NCBI GenBank assembly: GCA_032622095.1
Contig: CP136069.1
Coordinates: 50,512,760 to 50,576,759, forward strand
Length of the DNA stretch: 64,000 nt
From: Siphonodentalium dalli
Taxonomy: Eukaryota > Mollusca > Scaphopoda > Gadilida > Siphonodentaliidae
Direction of reading: 5' to 3'
The notes under the pieces are model-generated. The model ran no database searches. It saw nothing but the letters and a program-made list of their open reading frames with translations, and was not told the DNA's origin. Positions 31,786 to 43,737 of the stretch are shown here, piece after piece (the first letter of the stretch is position 1; the number at the start of each line of letters is the position of its first letter). The translations under genes and the position numbers were made by a program.

Positions 31786-32107
31786 TCTTGTACCTGTCTC
31801 AGACACTCCGCTCACTGTTCCGTACAATTACACGACGTAACGCTTCCGCCATCAAGAGTGCCATCATCTTAGGGGGTGGAATTTCACCCTACTATTTTCG
31901 GATTAGACTTCATGAGCTAATGACGTAGTAGCTATACTGCTTTTCTATGCTCCAGTTCACCTGGGCGCTGGTTACCTGAGGGATTTCTGGTGACGCTATA
32001 TATATCGACCATGTAATCCCCAGAAAAGTTATTTCGGCACTTACTAGTCGCTACTTGCCGGAATGTTGCGCATTAGCATAGAGCAGGCTGAGCATTAGGA
32101 ACGAGTT
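31786..32107. mobile_element. SINE-like insertion, copy 2 (duplicated with its unit)
   Basis: Same sequence and same relative site as 29,959-30,277, with small changes (for example 'catcaagagtgccatcatc'). Its flanks are the same 'acttctag' duplication, so it was copied by segmental duplication and not by new transposition. Confidence 0.75.
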
Positions 32108-32778
32108 CACATTACTTCTAGAATACATCTATTGACTGCCATGGGGTGGAATTTTGAGAATTATTATATACATATGAATATGATCACATGGTAGAATTAA
32201 TTGGCTGAGAATTAAATTAATTACTAGCTATATAATGATTCTCGCTATTCCTCTCTAAGACATGCAATAGGTGTTTACTATTTTCCAGCTGTGCTGTCTT
32301 TTGAATACCATCGTGGGAAAATATTTCTCACTGTTTCACCACAAGGCAGTCAATATTATACCTTGTATATGACACAATTCGCACCTTGCACCAACCCTGA
32401 CATGGCAGGCGGGCAATAGTTTGAAGACTATAGTTCCTTTGCCACAATTCTTGTCTCGCGCCAACAGACTATAGCCAGATAAGTATTTACCTGCCTGCTG
32501 CTTGCGAGAATTGTGTCATATATAATACAACACCAATTGCCTGTGGCTTTGGTCAATAGTCCTGTTTGCTGTCCCATAGAGGTGTCCTTTGTGAAAATTC
32601 AGATAAAAACATTTGCTATTAGTCCCCAGACAGATGCTTCATTCACATAAAATGAATGTAAACAAGGTTGGTTTCACTATTTATGTTTTATTATAATTGC
32701 ATTGTACTATGTTAGCAACTTCAAAAACCTATCGTGAATAATTAATAATTAATAATCACCGCCTTTTGCACTTAATTA

Positions 32779-35472
32779 CCGTATACACCCGTCAGTAAGC
32801 CCAGGGGGCACGTGCACGTTTTTGTCCAAAAAGTGGGTACTGGGCTTACTCACGGGGATCCCCCCGTGCAAAATCTCAGTTAGCCTTGAGATGCTGGTAT
32901 ACCATCGTATTTTATACTGATACCAAGAGTAGTTGCGTTATATAAAGAGAATGATGCGTTTTATTAAGTTTATTAAGATAAAATCATATAATAATAACAA
33001 GATACAGATGTCGACAGGTAAAACAAAAAATACAATTTATACGTTGTAAACATGCGTATGGAACGGTTAATAGCGCACATAAATAGCACAAAGTTCAAAC
33101 AACAAAGTTCAGAAGACGACAAGTTCATCGTCGTCGAAACCATCGGAACTCCAGGTCGTCGTCAGAATCTTCCTCGAAGAAGATTCCTTTGATGGTGTCG
33201 TCATCGTCTTTTTCTTCAGTGGTCTCAATTCCCGTCTCCTTTATTCTCTCTCCCATGAGTTAGTCTTCTGATCCATCTAACGCTGTGCTGATCCCACATG
33301 AGAGGAATGAGTTGAAAATGACACGATCATCGATGCTCTCCCACGCATCACTAACCCATGTAATAACATGCTGTCATTGTGGCTGAATGTAGTTCCCTCT
33401 AGCATTCTTTTCAGCTGTCTGAAACCATGAAGTCCAAGATGCACGCAGATGGGTTTTAAAAACTTTATTAACGTGTGTATCCATAGGCTGGACCAGTGGC
33501 GTACAACCTGTAAATAAGAGAAAAAAATAATGAATTTCGCGGTAATCGACGAAACGTATTATGTACGTTCTGCAACAAGAACAATAACTCTATAAATTTG
33601 AGGTGGATTAATATTCGAATGGAAAAACTCATTATCTGATACTATTTTAAATGTAATGGTTCAAAAATGATTTAATATAAATATTAGCTGCTCTGATATA
33701 TATATTGCCTCATGTTAAAATGAAATAATCCAAGATTAATTAACGGCAATTGAGCCACAAAGATTGTAAACGAATTAACACCAGAGAACGTGGCAACTTT
33801 TAAAAGTATATCATAGAAAGCAGGACTGCTCGTGGAAATTATTGGGCTCAATTTATATTTTCTTGGGATCAATTTGAAAACACAATAGTGTTGTGTAATG
33901 AGTTCACACCCAAATTTAGTTGGAGTAATGCTAATAAAATGCTAATTAATCAAGCCTACCTCCGGGGACAGTAACGATGTCAGTGTCACGGCTTGCAAAT
34001 TCGTCGAGGGTCTCAGTTGTGCCATGTGGACGGTAACTGTCTAGAACAAGCAGTCTGCGTACATCGTCATCATTTTCACCCCACACTCGTTGGATCCAAC
34101 GCTGTACTTCGATCGCAGTCATCCAACCATTGGGCGAATTGGAAACTTTCACGTTGTTTGGTATGTTGAGTTTGGATAGAATCTTAGCCGATAGTCCGTT
34201 GCGTTCTTTGAATATGATGTACGCTGGTAGCTTTGAACCATTAGCACGGGCGCACAATGCCACAATAGCCCCCTTCACGTTATTGGTTGACGTTGGTACC
34301 ATGTCAAATCTCACCATCGTCTGGTCCATGTTGGTCAGGTTGTGGTCGGTGTAGTCGTTCTTTCGTCGGAGAATCTTGATGGCAGTGTGGAATGCTTCGA
34401 ACTTCTCTTTGTAGTCTTCTGGGAGCTTTTGTGAGTCGATGGTGCCTTTTCTGATGCCAACACTATCTCTTCTTCCATCGGTTCAGCCAGCGTTTGATGC
34501 TTTGAACCCCTGTAATTTCATTTGCGACGCTATCTCTCTGGCCCTAGATTGCAGTGAAAAGTTTGACACAGGTCTGCCAATCGTCCGTTCCTCGCACAAC
34601 CAATCGAAAACAGTCTCGTCGAGTTCGTAGGAGAGAGGTTCTTTGCCAATGTTCATGGATTTCTTTGATTTGATTGTCGATTTTGGAATGATCTGGTATT
34701 TTTCATAGTCGCGATTCCACAAACGAACTTGCTTCCTATCAACATTGAATTGTCTAGTGGTTTTTGAACAGTCTCTACCATTAGCACGATGCCACTCGGC
34801 AACTTTCATTTTAACTTCCAATGAGAATCTAGCACGAAGTTTAGACATGTTGAAAGCAGAATGTTTCAAATTGTTATGATTGATAACCTGGTGTATCACA
34901 CTATATATGTCAGTTCTTGTAAAAACACACATACAAGTTGCAGGTAAAGAGATCTCACACTTCTGCAGAATCAAACGATCCTGTAAAAACACACAGTCAT
35001 TACATAGCATCCCATTGGATTCACTTACATCTCATTGGGTTCACTCCGCGAGAGGCGTGAAAAACGGGTGCGGCACCTTTTGATGTTATTTGTTTGATAC
35101 TCCTTTGATATATCCAACAACTAAGATGGGAATATTATGGGAATAATCTGTCTAACATATAGGCCTAAGGTTTATAATATATAAATAATAAATAATAACA
35201 AAAGCAACATATATTTTTAATTTTGTTTTATTTTCATAACACAGTACAAATAAAACAAGTATCTGTCATTTGTGATCGTCGTTCATCTATTCAATGCACT
35301 GTACTGGAGATTCTTCTCGGCCACAGAATAGCACAAAATGATTGTACTTACCTCCCAAATGCTGAAAATTGGGGGTGGGCTTATCCACGAGGACCCCCCC
35401 ATGTTTGTTTGAGGGCAAAAAACCCAGACTGGGCTTACTCACGAGGATGGGCTTACTGACGGGTGTATACAG
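32779..35472 (-). mobile_element. pogo/Tigger-type DNA transposon, degenerate
   Basis: Terminal inverted repeats CCGTATACACCCGTCAG (left) and, inverted, CTGTATACACCCGTCAG (right) bound 2.69 kb. The paralogous introns show the empty site 'cttaattatcagaatcc'; here 'aatta' is on the left and 'aa' then 'tcagaatcc' on the right, fitting a TA target with one later change. Subterminal 'gggcttactcacg' motifs repeat inside each end. It encodes one minus-strand transposase with an intron and several disabling mutations. Confidence 0.85.
33130..34848 (-). pseudogene. pogo/Tigger-family DDE transposase, inactivated
   Basis: The start MSKLRARFSLEVKMKVAEWH at 34,848 leads into a Psq/CENP-B-like helix-turn-helix (KTTRQFNVDRKQVRLWNRDY), then a second CENP-B-type domain (DETVFDWLCEERTIGRPVS). 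A one-base frameshift lies near 34,483-34,490. The DDE domain follows, with first Asp in DQTMVRFDMV, GWMTAIEVQRW, and second Asp in RRLLVLDSYRPH. An intron (33,508-33,959, GTAGGC...ACAG on the minus strand) separates the third Asp in LVQPMDTHVNKVFK. In-frame stops follow at 33,374-33,376 (TGA) and 33,260-33,262 (TAA), then an acidic tail. The enzyme would have catalysed cut-and-paste transposition; this copy cannot. Confidence 0.85.
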
Positions 35473-35571
35473 AATCAGAATCCTGGATGATGCTAAACGT
35501 AACTTAATTAACCATGGACTAACCAAGTCTTGTGTCTCCTATAATTGGAAGATTTGAATATTTCTTTTCAG

Positions 35572-35700
35572 AGTCAAAAATACCATGGTCTCCAGTTACT
35601 AGTGGCCCCAGTCCCAGGTACGGAATGCATCCAGTCATGAACGACAGTTTAATAGCTTCAAAAATTACAGCTGAAGGACGCAATGAGAATATAATACCAG
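35572..35700 (+). CDS. Exon 5: amplified chimeric exon, copy 3
   Basis: 129 nt, phase 1-1. It encodes ESKIPWSPVTSGPSPRYGMH onwards with SLIASKITAEGRNENIIP (Ser for Ala before Lys). It lies between the pogo element (ends 35,472) and the DIRS-like element (starts 35,829). Both insertions left the splice sites intact, with 99 and 128 bp to spare. Confidence 0.8.
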
Positions 35701-35828
35701 GTAGGTTTGATGCTATGGACCTTTCCACAGCTGTCAATCAAATAATTATTAGCATATATTTTCTACCAATCAGCAACTGAGCCGTCACTTGCTGCCGTAA
35801 AATTTCATGTTCACCCACATATTGATAT

Positions 35829-38800
35829 TTCCGCTAAAGGAAGCCGTTCACACTGAACTATATGGATAGATGTCCTGCGTTTGTAAAACCATAGTAGAAA
35901 AGGGGTTAACTTTTTTGTGGTCGCCTACGATACCTCGCGGTCTTCAGTGGCTTGCTCGGATTAGTCACGCATGCGCAGTCCCAATATAACCGAATGAATT
36001 CGCCAGTTTATTTTCTGCTACCAAACCGGACGGAAGTCTAAAGGGAGTATTGTTCCGAATTTGTCGTTTAACAACTAGACAACAAATTCAATTTATCGAT
36101 ACAATAATTACTGGTCGCCTACGCGTTAGTTTTTAGAATTATTGTTTCGAATTCACGGACCGTTTCGCTTCAAACATACAATTGTTCCGTGTTTTCGAAT
36201 AGGCAGCGGACTTAATATTTTTCGAATCTGAAAATCGACATTTCGCCATAATCAGCCGCCATTTCAAGGCCTTACGAGGCGCATAGACTATTGTGAACAA
36301 TTCATCTATGTAATTATTATAGAACCTATTAGGTATGATATAATTTGTCAGATATAAAAAATGCCACGTGATTCGCTACCGGAAGTCTCCTAATTTTGTG
36401 GGAATTTATTTACGCGTGGACATTTATTTAGCAATAATTACCATCGCTACTGACGCTATCTATCATAATGTTATGAACTACATTCTTTCTCATAATACTT
36501 TGTTGTTTTATGGTTCAATACAACTGATCCAGATGTGTTGGTCACATTTGAACTTAAAAGTTGATTACAATTTACATCTGGGTTTATCAATTCAATGTAA
36601 AAACAGTAGTGTCATTATTACTTTAATAAATTGACAGAGATTGATATTGGACAAGTGTTATAATTATGTTCATGGTTTGATTCTCGTAACGGAGCATCAC
36701 CTTCAATGTAACAGTCCTCAGCCATGTGCTAGCGGACCGGGGATCGCACCCTGGTCAGGGTATTCTGACAGAAATCAGAACTCGGTCCGATACCAAGTTT
36801 GTCAGGCTAACAAGTCCCATTCGAGATTACTGAATATAATCCGAATGCAAATGCCGACTTTCCCCATTACAACATTTGTTCAGGTATGTTGTTGTGGGTG
36901 CACTACGCTGTGCGATCGGGTGTGGACAATAAAAACTTAATGGCTGACACATGTACACACCTAGGTGTGTGCATGTTACAGAACACTACTGGAGTCGCTA
37001 GATCTCATCTAAACAACATGCTTTCACAAAATACTTTGTGTTTTCTGTTTTAATACTGTCACACATGTCTCCTATGATTTAGATGTGTTGGTCGACGCTT
37101 GAAGTTATCAGACTACAGTTTATCAATATCAGAAAAAATAATGACTGTTGTACTAAGATTCGTTAGTGTCATTAATTTCAGACAGGGATTGACATCTGAC
37201 AGGAGTCAGAATTCTGTTGAGTACATGATTCGATTCTCGTACAGTGCTTCAACTTCACTGTCAAATTTTGAACTGCTAGCATTTAATGATTGCAAGCATG
37301 ACACTAAAATTAATCGTGATGACAGTTTCACTATTGTCTCAATTCCAGATTTTAGTTATTCTGAATTGTATCCAAAAATTAACCCATCCTTTAAAAATTG
37401 CTGGGTTGTATCTCGACTAAATGGTGTCTCCTTCCGGAATACAAACATAATTGCTTTCCTTCCTGTGTAGGTTTACCGAAAAGAAGCGGCGATGGCTGGA
37501 TTACTACGATTCTGGATATGGCTCTAATTGGGACACAAAATGTCAATTCTGTGAATGATTCCAGCCTGACAGGTATTTAGAGTCGTGGTGACTTGACCCC
37601 TCCAGGTAACTGGCCCACTGGCAATAACTGGCGACCGTGGCCTGGATGACGTTCCCCAATGAATAACGATATAATAGCAGTGGTATTCCAAGACGAGGAA
37701 GGTGGGGGGGAGACATTATTTATGGCAAGTAACCATATCAAATGTGAGCTTGGTACAAGAACAGGCTGTACATCCAATACAGCATGCATTGTTCATAAAG
37801 GGCATGGTAGGTGTTTTGAAGGTATTCATGGACTAGCTGGAGTCTCAATGAATTTTAAAATATATACGTGTCCCGACCTTTCATACCGTTGATATGGCGA
37901 ATATACTTCACACACGAATGAAGCATATTTACATGGAAAGCATTTCTATTGCCACGTGTCCCACGACCACTGCCAATAGCCTTTCCGACAACAGGCCATC
38001 AGCATGGCTCTTCATACTTCTATTGCCCATATCAATTTGATTATCTGGCACATAGACAATAAAACAGGCAAAGACGTTTGCGCTGTCCAGCTAAGCTTTC
38101 GAGGAAGCTCATTGACCAGCATTACCGACCTTTCCTAAGACGCAGGCAGGGGACCACCCCGTACGAGTGGCATCCCATCCCCATGGCACAGATGCCCGAT
38201 CATAAGGGCCTGAAGCCATGCTGCCAACTGCGCATTTCGGTCTATGCTGGGTTTGTCCTCTCTTCCTTAAACATGCCATAAGCGGGACCACTTAGGTCGG
38301 GGGAGTTCCTCTCTATCTTGGCTCTTCAAATTAAAATAAAACATTAAAAAGGGATGTGTATCCTTTACTAGGAGGATGATAATTTCATTCGTTTCCTTCC
38401 TAGGGGAGCCATTTTTAGAGCGGGTCTTCCCCTAGTTTGCTGCATGCTTCACACTAACCGACCTATCACACACCTAGGTCGTTCTACTGCATGTTTGGGG
38501 AGGCAGAGGCTCAGACCTGAATATTCCGTATGGTGACCGTGAAAATTTACCTGTGTTCATCATCTGACTACATTGTACATCATTTGAACTGATTTCGGTT
38601 GTAGAAGGCGCACCTTCATTTCTTAGAATCGGATCGCGGTGGGTATTCTGCTGGGAACGCGGACTGCTCTCGGGTGCCTAGTGGTCGTGATGGCCTAATA
38701 ATAGTAGTGTGTGTGGATTTAGGCTGAACATAATACTTGTGTTGCACATTTTGCTGTCTGTCTCCATTCCAAAGGATGGTGCTCGTTGGGAAATTTCTCC

Positions 38801-40677
38801 AAAATTAATACTCGTACCGACATTGTTTTGGCACCTGAGAGTAGCGGTTTGCTTTCTCATTGGATGCTCTGGTCACCTGTGGTGTTCGGCCATGTTCTCT
38901 GAGGGGCTATATATATATCTTTAATGATACATTGGATTGTGCCAGGGATCTCTGCTCTGGCTCCGACCATTGGATTGTTGGGCGCAGCTTTAGTAGGGTC
39001 TTCTGACATGATCTCATGATGACTTATATATCACCATGATATATCTATGATATCATTTTATATATCTATATATGCGAAAGATTTGTGTCACCGGGTTTCT
39101 GCAATGCTATCTTGTGATACATAGGTACCTCAGAGACATGAGACATGTTCTCTGTGGGGTTGTATATCTATATTTAGTGATACGTTGGATCATGACAGGG
39201 AGCTGTGATCTGGCTCCGACCATTAGATTGATGGGCGCAGCTTTGGAAGGGCCTTCTGACATGGTCTCATGAGGAAAACTTAATATATATATCCCCCGGA
39301 TATATATATTATATCATTTTATATATATATATACGCAATGTGTATTGTGATACATAGGTACCTCAGGGACATGTGAACGTGTGATAACTGTTCTAAGGGC
39401 AGGACCAGTTCACGCTCCTCCGGTTACGTCTCGACGGTTCAACCAATTCGTGGGGATACGTCTGGTGGAGCTGCCAGGGTACTTGGGACCTCCAGGCCAA
39501 TTGGCCCCCACCAGACGCTAGCGGTTCTGGGCGCTAAAGCTGCCAAAATCGCGTGCGTACGTATCGACACCGGCTGGATGGCCTTCGGTAGCTTAAGCGT
39601 AGGGCAGGGGCCGTACCCATGAGGTAAAGCGCCGAGTCCCCCTGGTCACGCTCGCATTACCGACACGGCCTTGCCTGCCACTCCTCCGTGAAGGGATCGG
39701 AGAAAAATGACCTCTCCCCACCCTCCAGTTTGGCCAGGATATTAGCTTGGGCATGACCACCTGCAGCATGCGATGGTGGGGGCTCCCTCTGATCCGATGG
39801 CTTGACTCGCTTATAGTTGTATAACCCATTTGGGCTAATGGGCTCTCCATTTGATACCTGTGCCACAGATTGGGCATCAGGTTATCTGCCATTTGCATTG
39901 GTGAACAGCAGTTAGTTAAACTCTTAATGTTGGTTGTCTTGCCATCTTTGGAGTGGGCCTCCTCCAGTGCAGGTCGTTATGTCGCTAAGGCGGAGAGGGA
40001 GTTAGTCTCCTCGCATCTCAAATCGGCTGGATTCTTAGAACTGACGGATGAAGAACAGAGAATTGCAATTCTGAATTGAATGGCACCACCTGGGATGTTG
40101 CTTCCAAAAACAAAGGGGGGAGGTACATGTTTGGGCAATATAGCACTCTAATTATATGAGTTATTTCACGTACCTAATCATAACAGATTCATTAAAGAGT
40201 TCATATTTAGGTACAATCTGTTTTAGAAGAGTGCATTCCCTCCAAAATTTGGCTATTAACTTTATTGCTCGTGCCTCCTCCTGGGCTTGCATTCTAATCC
40301 ATATAGTTCAGTGTGAACGGCTTCCTTTAGCGGAAATATGATATTTTTAAAAATATAATATATATTTCCTTAAAGAAAGCCTGAACACTGAACTATCATA
40401 GGGCCCTCCCATGGCGGTGCCATTCCCAACCCCGCAACTCGCCAATCTCCTGATTGAGTTGAAAATAAACTGGCGAATTCATTCGGTTATATTGGGACTG
40501 CGCATGCGTGACTAATCCGAGCAAGCCACTGAAGACCGCAAGGTATCGTAGGCGACCACAAAAAAGTTAACCCCTTTTCTACTATGGTTTTACAAACGCA
40601 GGACATCTATCCATATAGTTCAGTGTTCAGGCTTTCTTTAAGGAAATATATATTATATTTTTTTTTAAATATCATAT
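35829..40677. mobile_element. DIRS-like retrotransposon, apparently non-autonomous
   Basis: A left terminal repeat (35,829 to about 36,016) is inverted at the right (about 40,461-40,677): 'ggatagatgtcctgcg', 'ggggttaactttttt', 'cgcatgcgcagtcccaatat' and others match on the opposite strand. The outer edges differ. Just inside the right repeat, 40,297-40,336 is the exact complement of the first 40 bases of the left end, followed directly by the complement of the right edge (40,337-40,396). Such an internal complementary region is diagnostic of DIRS elements and serves circular-junction copying. The 4.4-kb interior shows no reverse transcriptase, RNase H or tyrosine recombinase that I can recognise. 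Confidence 0.75.
36368..40080 (+). other. Interior of the DIRS-like element
   Basis: The longest frames are 37,099-37,470 (123 codons, starting MKLSDYSLSISEKIMTVVLR) and 39,870-40,079 (ending DEEQRIAILN). Neither is recognised. Two internal duplications are visible: about 36,470-36,680 with 37,015-37,230 ('agatgtgttggtc', 'agtgtcatta', 'tgattctcgta'), and 38,940-39,030 with 39,180-39,275 ('tctggctccgaccatt', 'gggcgcagctttg', 'ccttctgacatg'), the latter followed by AT-rich ATATATC tracts. It is more likely eroded or non-coding cargo than an intact gag/pol. Confidence 0.4.
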
Positions 40678-41219
40678 TCGCGCATACTTTCAGTGTTAAA
40701 TTGCTTATTTTCAAAAAAACCCACCCATTTTTTAAATCTATTATTTTCACCACCTGGAATATTTGGTGGCCTGGTAAATATTTGACGAATGCTGACAGAC
40801 ATAGTCTCGATATCAAATTGCGTTGAACAAAATGTTAATATATAACACTTTTTGGGCAATTTTATGCTATAGTTGACAGTGGTTAGCATTATTATTTGGC
40901 AATTAATTGATTCTGATAACTGAAGCAGTATTTCAAGAGATATTGTTGTTGGAATCTGATGATATGGGGACCATCAAATCGGATTGTGTACCTTTAAAGA
41001 TGAAAATAATGTACTAGTATGTTCTCTTATATATTTATAGCATGTAGGCAGGCTCTGCAACACTAATTAAACAATTTATGTAGATACCTTATCTCCTAGC
41101 AACCATATACTACACAAGATGTGTGGAAACCTAACATTACTTCTAGTCTTGTACCTGTCTCAGACACTCCGCTCACTGTTCCGTACAATTACATGACGTA
41201 ACGCTTCCGTCATCAAGAG

Positions 41220-42318
41220 GATAGGATAGGATAGGATAGTTTATTTACAATACACACGAATGACACAGTAGCAGTAATACATAATAAATTATAACAGTGT
41301 ATTGTCGGGGGTAGCTTAGCCCTATCGGGCTGTCTTCCTGCTACCCCCTAAAACAAGTATAACTATACTTAATAGCATAGATGCTTGTATTTCAGATCCA
41401 CGCACTTGTACAGACTATAGTCATATATCAAACTTTTTAGAATCTAGTACTTAGGGCATATCACAAATGAGTATTGTCGTGGTTGTGAGCCAATCCAAGA
41501 TGTACTATCTTTCCATAGGAATTTTTTGAACTGTTCAAATTATCTAAAACATATTAACAGTTTCAGTTCCAGTTCCAGTTCCATGGGTATATATTAGGAA
41601 CAAAATATTTTGTTTTTGTTGCTACAACAGTTTCAGGCGAGAGATAGCGCCATCTTTATATAGGTAAACAGAATGAGAATCTATATGGATCGTCGGAAAG
41701 TCTCTTTGTTGAGTGAGGTTTTGGGATAATTCAAATTATCAATATTACATATATATATCTTTTTATGTATATCTGGCGGTGTACGGTAATAGTCCCGTTA
41801 GATAAATGATGATAATGTACGGTAACATTTTTTATGTGTGGCAGTATAATGGGCATGTTAGGAACGAGAATGCGACGTGTGTCCACATGCAGCTGAGAAG
41901 AAACTTATTTGAATAGTATTAGGATTATACAACTACAACGAGTATGACTAGGATTATCCGTGTAGTTTATTGAGCACTATCGGGACATCCTTTGTTTTTA
42001 CAGCGTACATTTTCGGGGTAATTTTTCAGCATGGCTATCTGTAAGCGCTTCTTCAATGTGTGCCTGCTTTGGCAAGCAGTATGGTCTTTTTCCATATTGT
42101 TCCATGTTGTGGGGAAGGCGTGGTGGGGTAGTTTTCCTGACCACTTGGTTCTAGGGAGTTCTAACAGTACGGGATTCGGGTGTCTTGGGGTTGATTTTGC
42201 TCGTTTGTTGTACATGGTTCCAAAAGACGTGGGCAGGCGGTTATAACACCAGTCATGCATGAAAATTGAGGAATTTAGAGTGTGTAAGTCATGTATTTTC
42301 AAGATATTCAAGATATTT
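41220..42318 (-). mobile_element. 5'-truncated LINE with 7-bp target duplication
   Basis: TCAAGAG flanks both sides (41,213-41,219 and 42,319-42,325), and the intact paralogues have the site once. On the minus strand the 3' end is a (TATCC)n microsatellite tail (seen as ggatag repeats at 41,219-41,239), usual for non-LTR elements without poly-A. Only the C-terminal coding end and the 3' UTR remain. Confidence 0.85.
41967..42311 (-). pseudogene. C-terminal fragment of a LINE reverse transcriptase polyprotein
   Basis: Open for about 114 codons on the minus strand to a stop at 41,967. It contains SSIFMHDWCYNRLPTSFGTM and later LPHHAFPTTWNNM, close to the xxFPxxWNxL pattern near the C terminus of Jockey/CR1/L2-type LINE proteins, and ends in a Cys-containing tail (NVRCKNKGCPDSAQ). 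Catalytic RT motifs are absent because of 5' truncation. The family assignment is by motif memory. Confidence 0.6.
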
Positions 42319-43226
42319 TCAAGAGTGCCACCATCTTAGGGGGTGGAATTCCACCCTACTATTTTCGGATAAGACGTCATGAGCTAATGACGTAGTAGCT
42401 ATACTGCTTTTCTATGCTCCAGTTCACCTGGGCGCTGGTTACCTGAGGGATTTCTGGTGACGCTATATATATCGACCATGTAATCCCCAGAAAAGTTATT
42501 TCGGCACTTACTAGTCGCTACTTGCCGGAATGTTGCACCTTAGCGTAGAGCAGGCTGAGCACTAGGAACGAGTCCACATTACTTCTAGAATACATCTATT
42601 GACTGCCATGGGGTGGAATTTTGAGAATTATTATATACATATGAATATGATCACGTGGTAGAATTAATTGGCTGAGAATTAATTTAATTACTAGCTATAT
42701 AATGATTCTCGCTTGTGCTGTCTTTTGAATACCATCGTGGGAAAATATTTCTCACTGTTTCACCACAAGGCAGTCAATATTATACCTTGTATATGACACA
42801 ATTCGCACCTTGCACCAACCCTGACATAGCAGGCGGGCAATAGTTTGAAGACTATATGTGTCATATATAATACAACACCAATTGCCTGTGGCTTTGGTCA
42901 ATAGTCCTGTTTGCTGTCCCATAGAGGTGTCCCTTGTGAAAATTCAGATAAAAACATTTGCTATTAGTCCCCAGACAGATGCTTCTTTCACATAAAATGA
43001 ATGTAAACAAGGTCGGTTTCACTATTTATGTTATGTTTTATTATAATTGAATTCTACTATGTTAGCAACTTCAAAAACCTATCGCGAATAATTGATAATG
43101 AATAATCACCGCCTTTTGCACTTAATTATCAGAATCCTGGATGATGCTAAATGTAAACTTAATTAACCATGGACTAACCAAGTCTTGTGTCTCCTATATT
43201 TGGAAGATTTGAATATTTCTTTTCAG

Positions 43227-43355
43227 AGTCAAAAAGTTCATGGTCGCCAGTTACAAGTGGCCCCAGTCCCAGGTACGGAATGCATCCAGTCATGAACGAC
43301 AGTTTAATAGCTGCAAAAATTACAACTGAAGGACGCAATGAGAATATAATGCCAG
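43227..43355 (+). CDS. Exon 6: amplified chimeric exon, copy 4
   Basis: 129 nt, phase 1-1. It encodes ESKSSWSPVTSGPSPRYGMH onwards, ending SLIAAKITTEGRNENIMP (Thr for Ala). The unit is shortened on the 3' side: after 'catactttcat' the intron jumps to 'ccatggttataacactg', giving a 382-bp intron before exon 7. Confidence 0.8.
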
Positions 43356-43737
43356 GTAGGTTTGATGCTATGGACCTTTCCACAGCTGTCAATCAAATAA
43401 TTATTAACATATATTTTCTACCAATCAGCAACTGAGCCAGTCACTTGCTGCCTTAAAATTTCATGTTCACCCACATATTGATATCCGCGCATACTTTCAT
43501 CCATGGTTATAACACTGTTGTCAATTTTGCATGACAATCATCATATTTATCACAATTAAAGATGAAAATAATGTATGTTCTCTTGTGTATTATAGCATGT
43601 AGGCAGTCTCCGTAACGCTAATTAAACTATTTCTGTAGATACCTTAATTGTCTCCTAGCAAAAACCATAAGCTCCTCCCACTACTTTTACCAAGCCTTGT
43701 GTCGCCTATAGTTGGAAGATTTAATATATATTTTCAG

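Larger units (their letters stand above)
41147..42576. mobile_element. SINE-like insertion, copy 3, split by a LINE
   Basis: The same element as 29,959-30,277, in unit 3. It is interrupted after 'catcaagag' at 41,219 and resumes at 42,326 ('tgccaccatcttaggggg'). Confidence 0.75.
28555..43690 (+). repeat. Four tandem duplicated exon-intron units
   Basis: The segment from 'catggtagaattaattggc' through a 129-bp exon to 'gactgccatggggtgga' occurs from about 28,555, 30,350, 32,175 and 42,645. Exon starts are 1,828 bp apart for units 1-2; units 2-3 and 3-4 are 4,514 and 7,655 bp apart. Subtracting the pogo, DIRS and LINE insertions leaves about 1.7-1.8 kb. The ancestral intron sequence is at 24,275-25,910 and 43,490-43,737. 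Unit 4 is internally shortened. Confidence 0.85.

Noticed and set aside
37577-39898. Open frames inside the DIRS-like element as gag, RT or recombinase
   Set aside because: None shows an RT YxDD-type motif, RNase H residues or the R-H-R-Y set of tyrosine recombinases; left as unrecognised.
29201-43392. Minus-strand frames (starting MTAVERSIASN) repeated at 29,201, 31,005, 35,519 and 43,174
   Set aside because: They are antisense shadows of the amplified plus-strand exons; splice signals and phase support only the plus strand.
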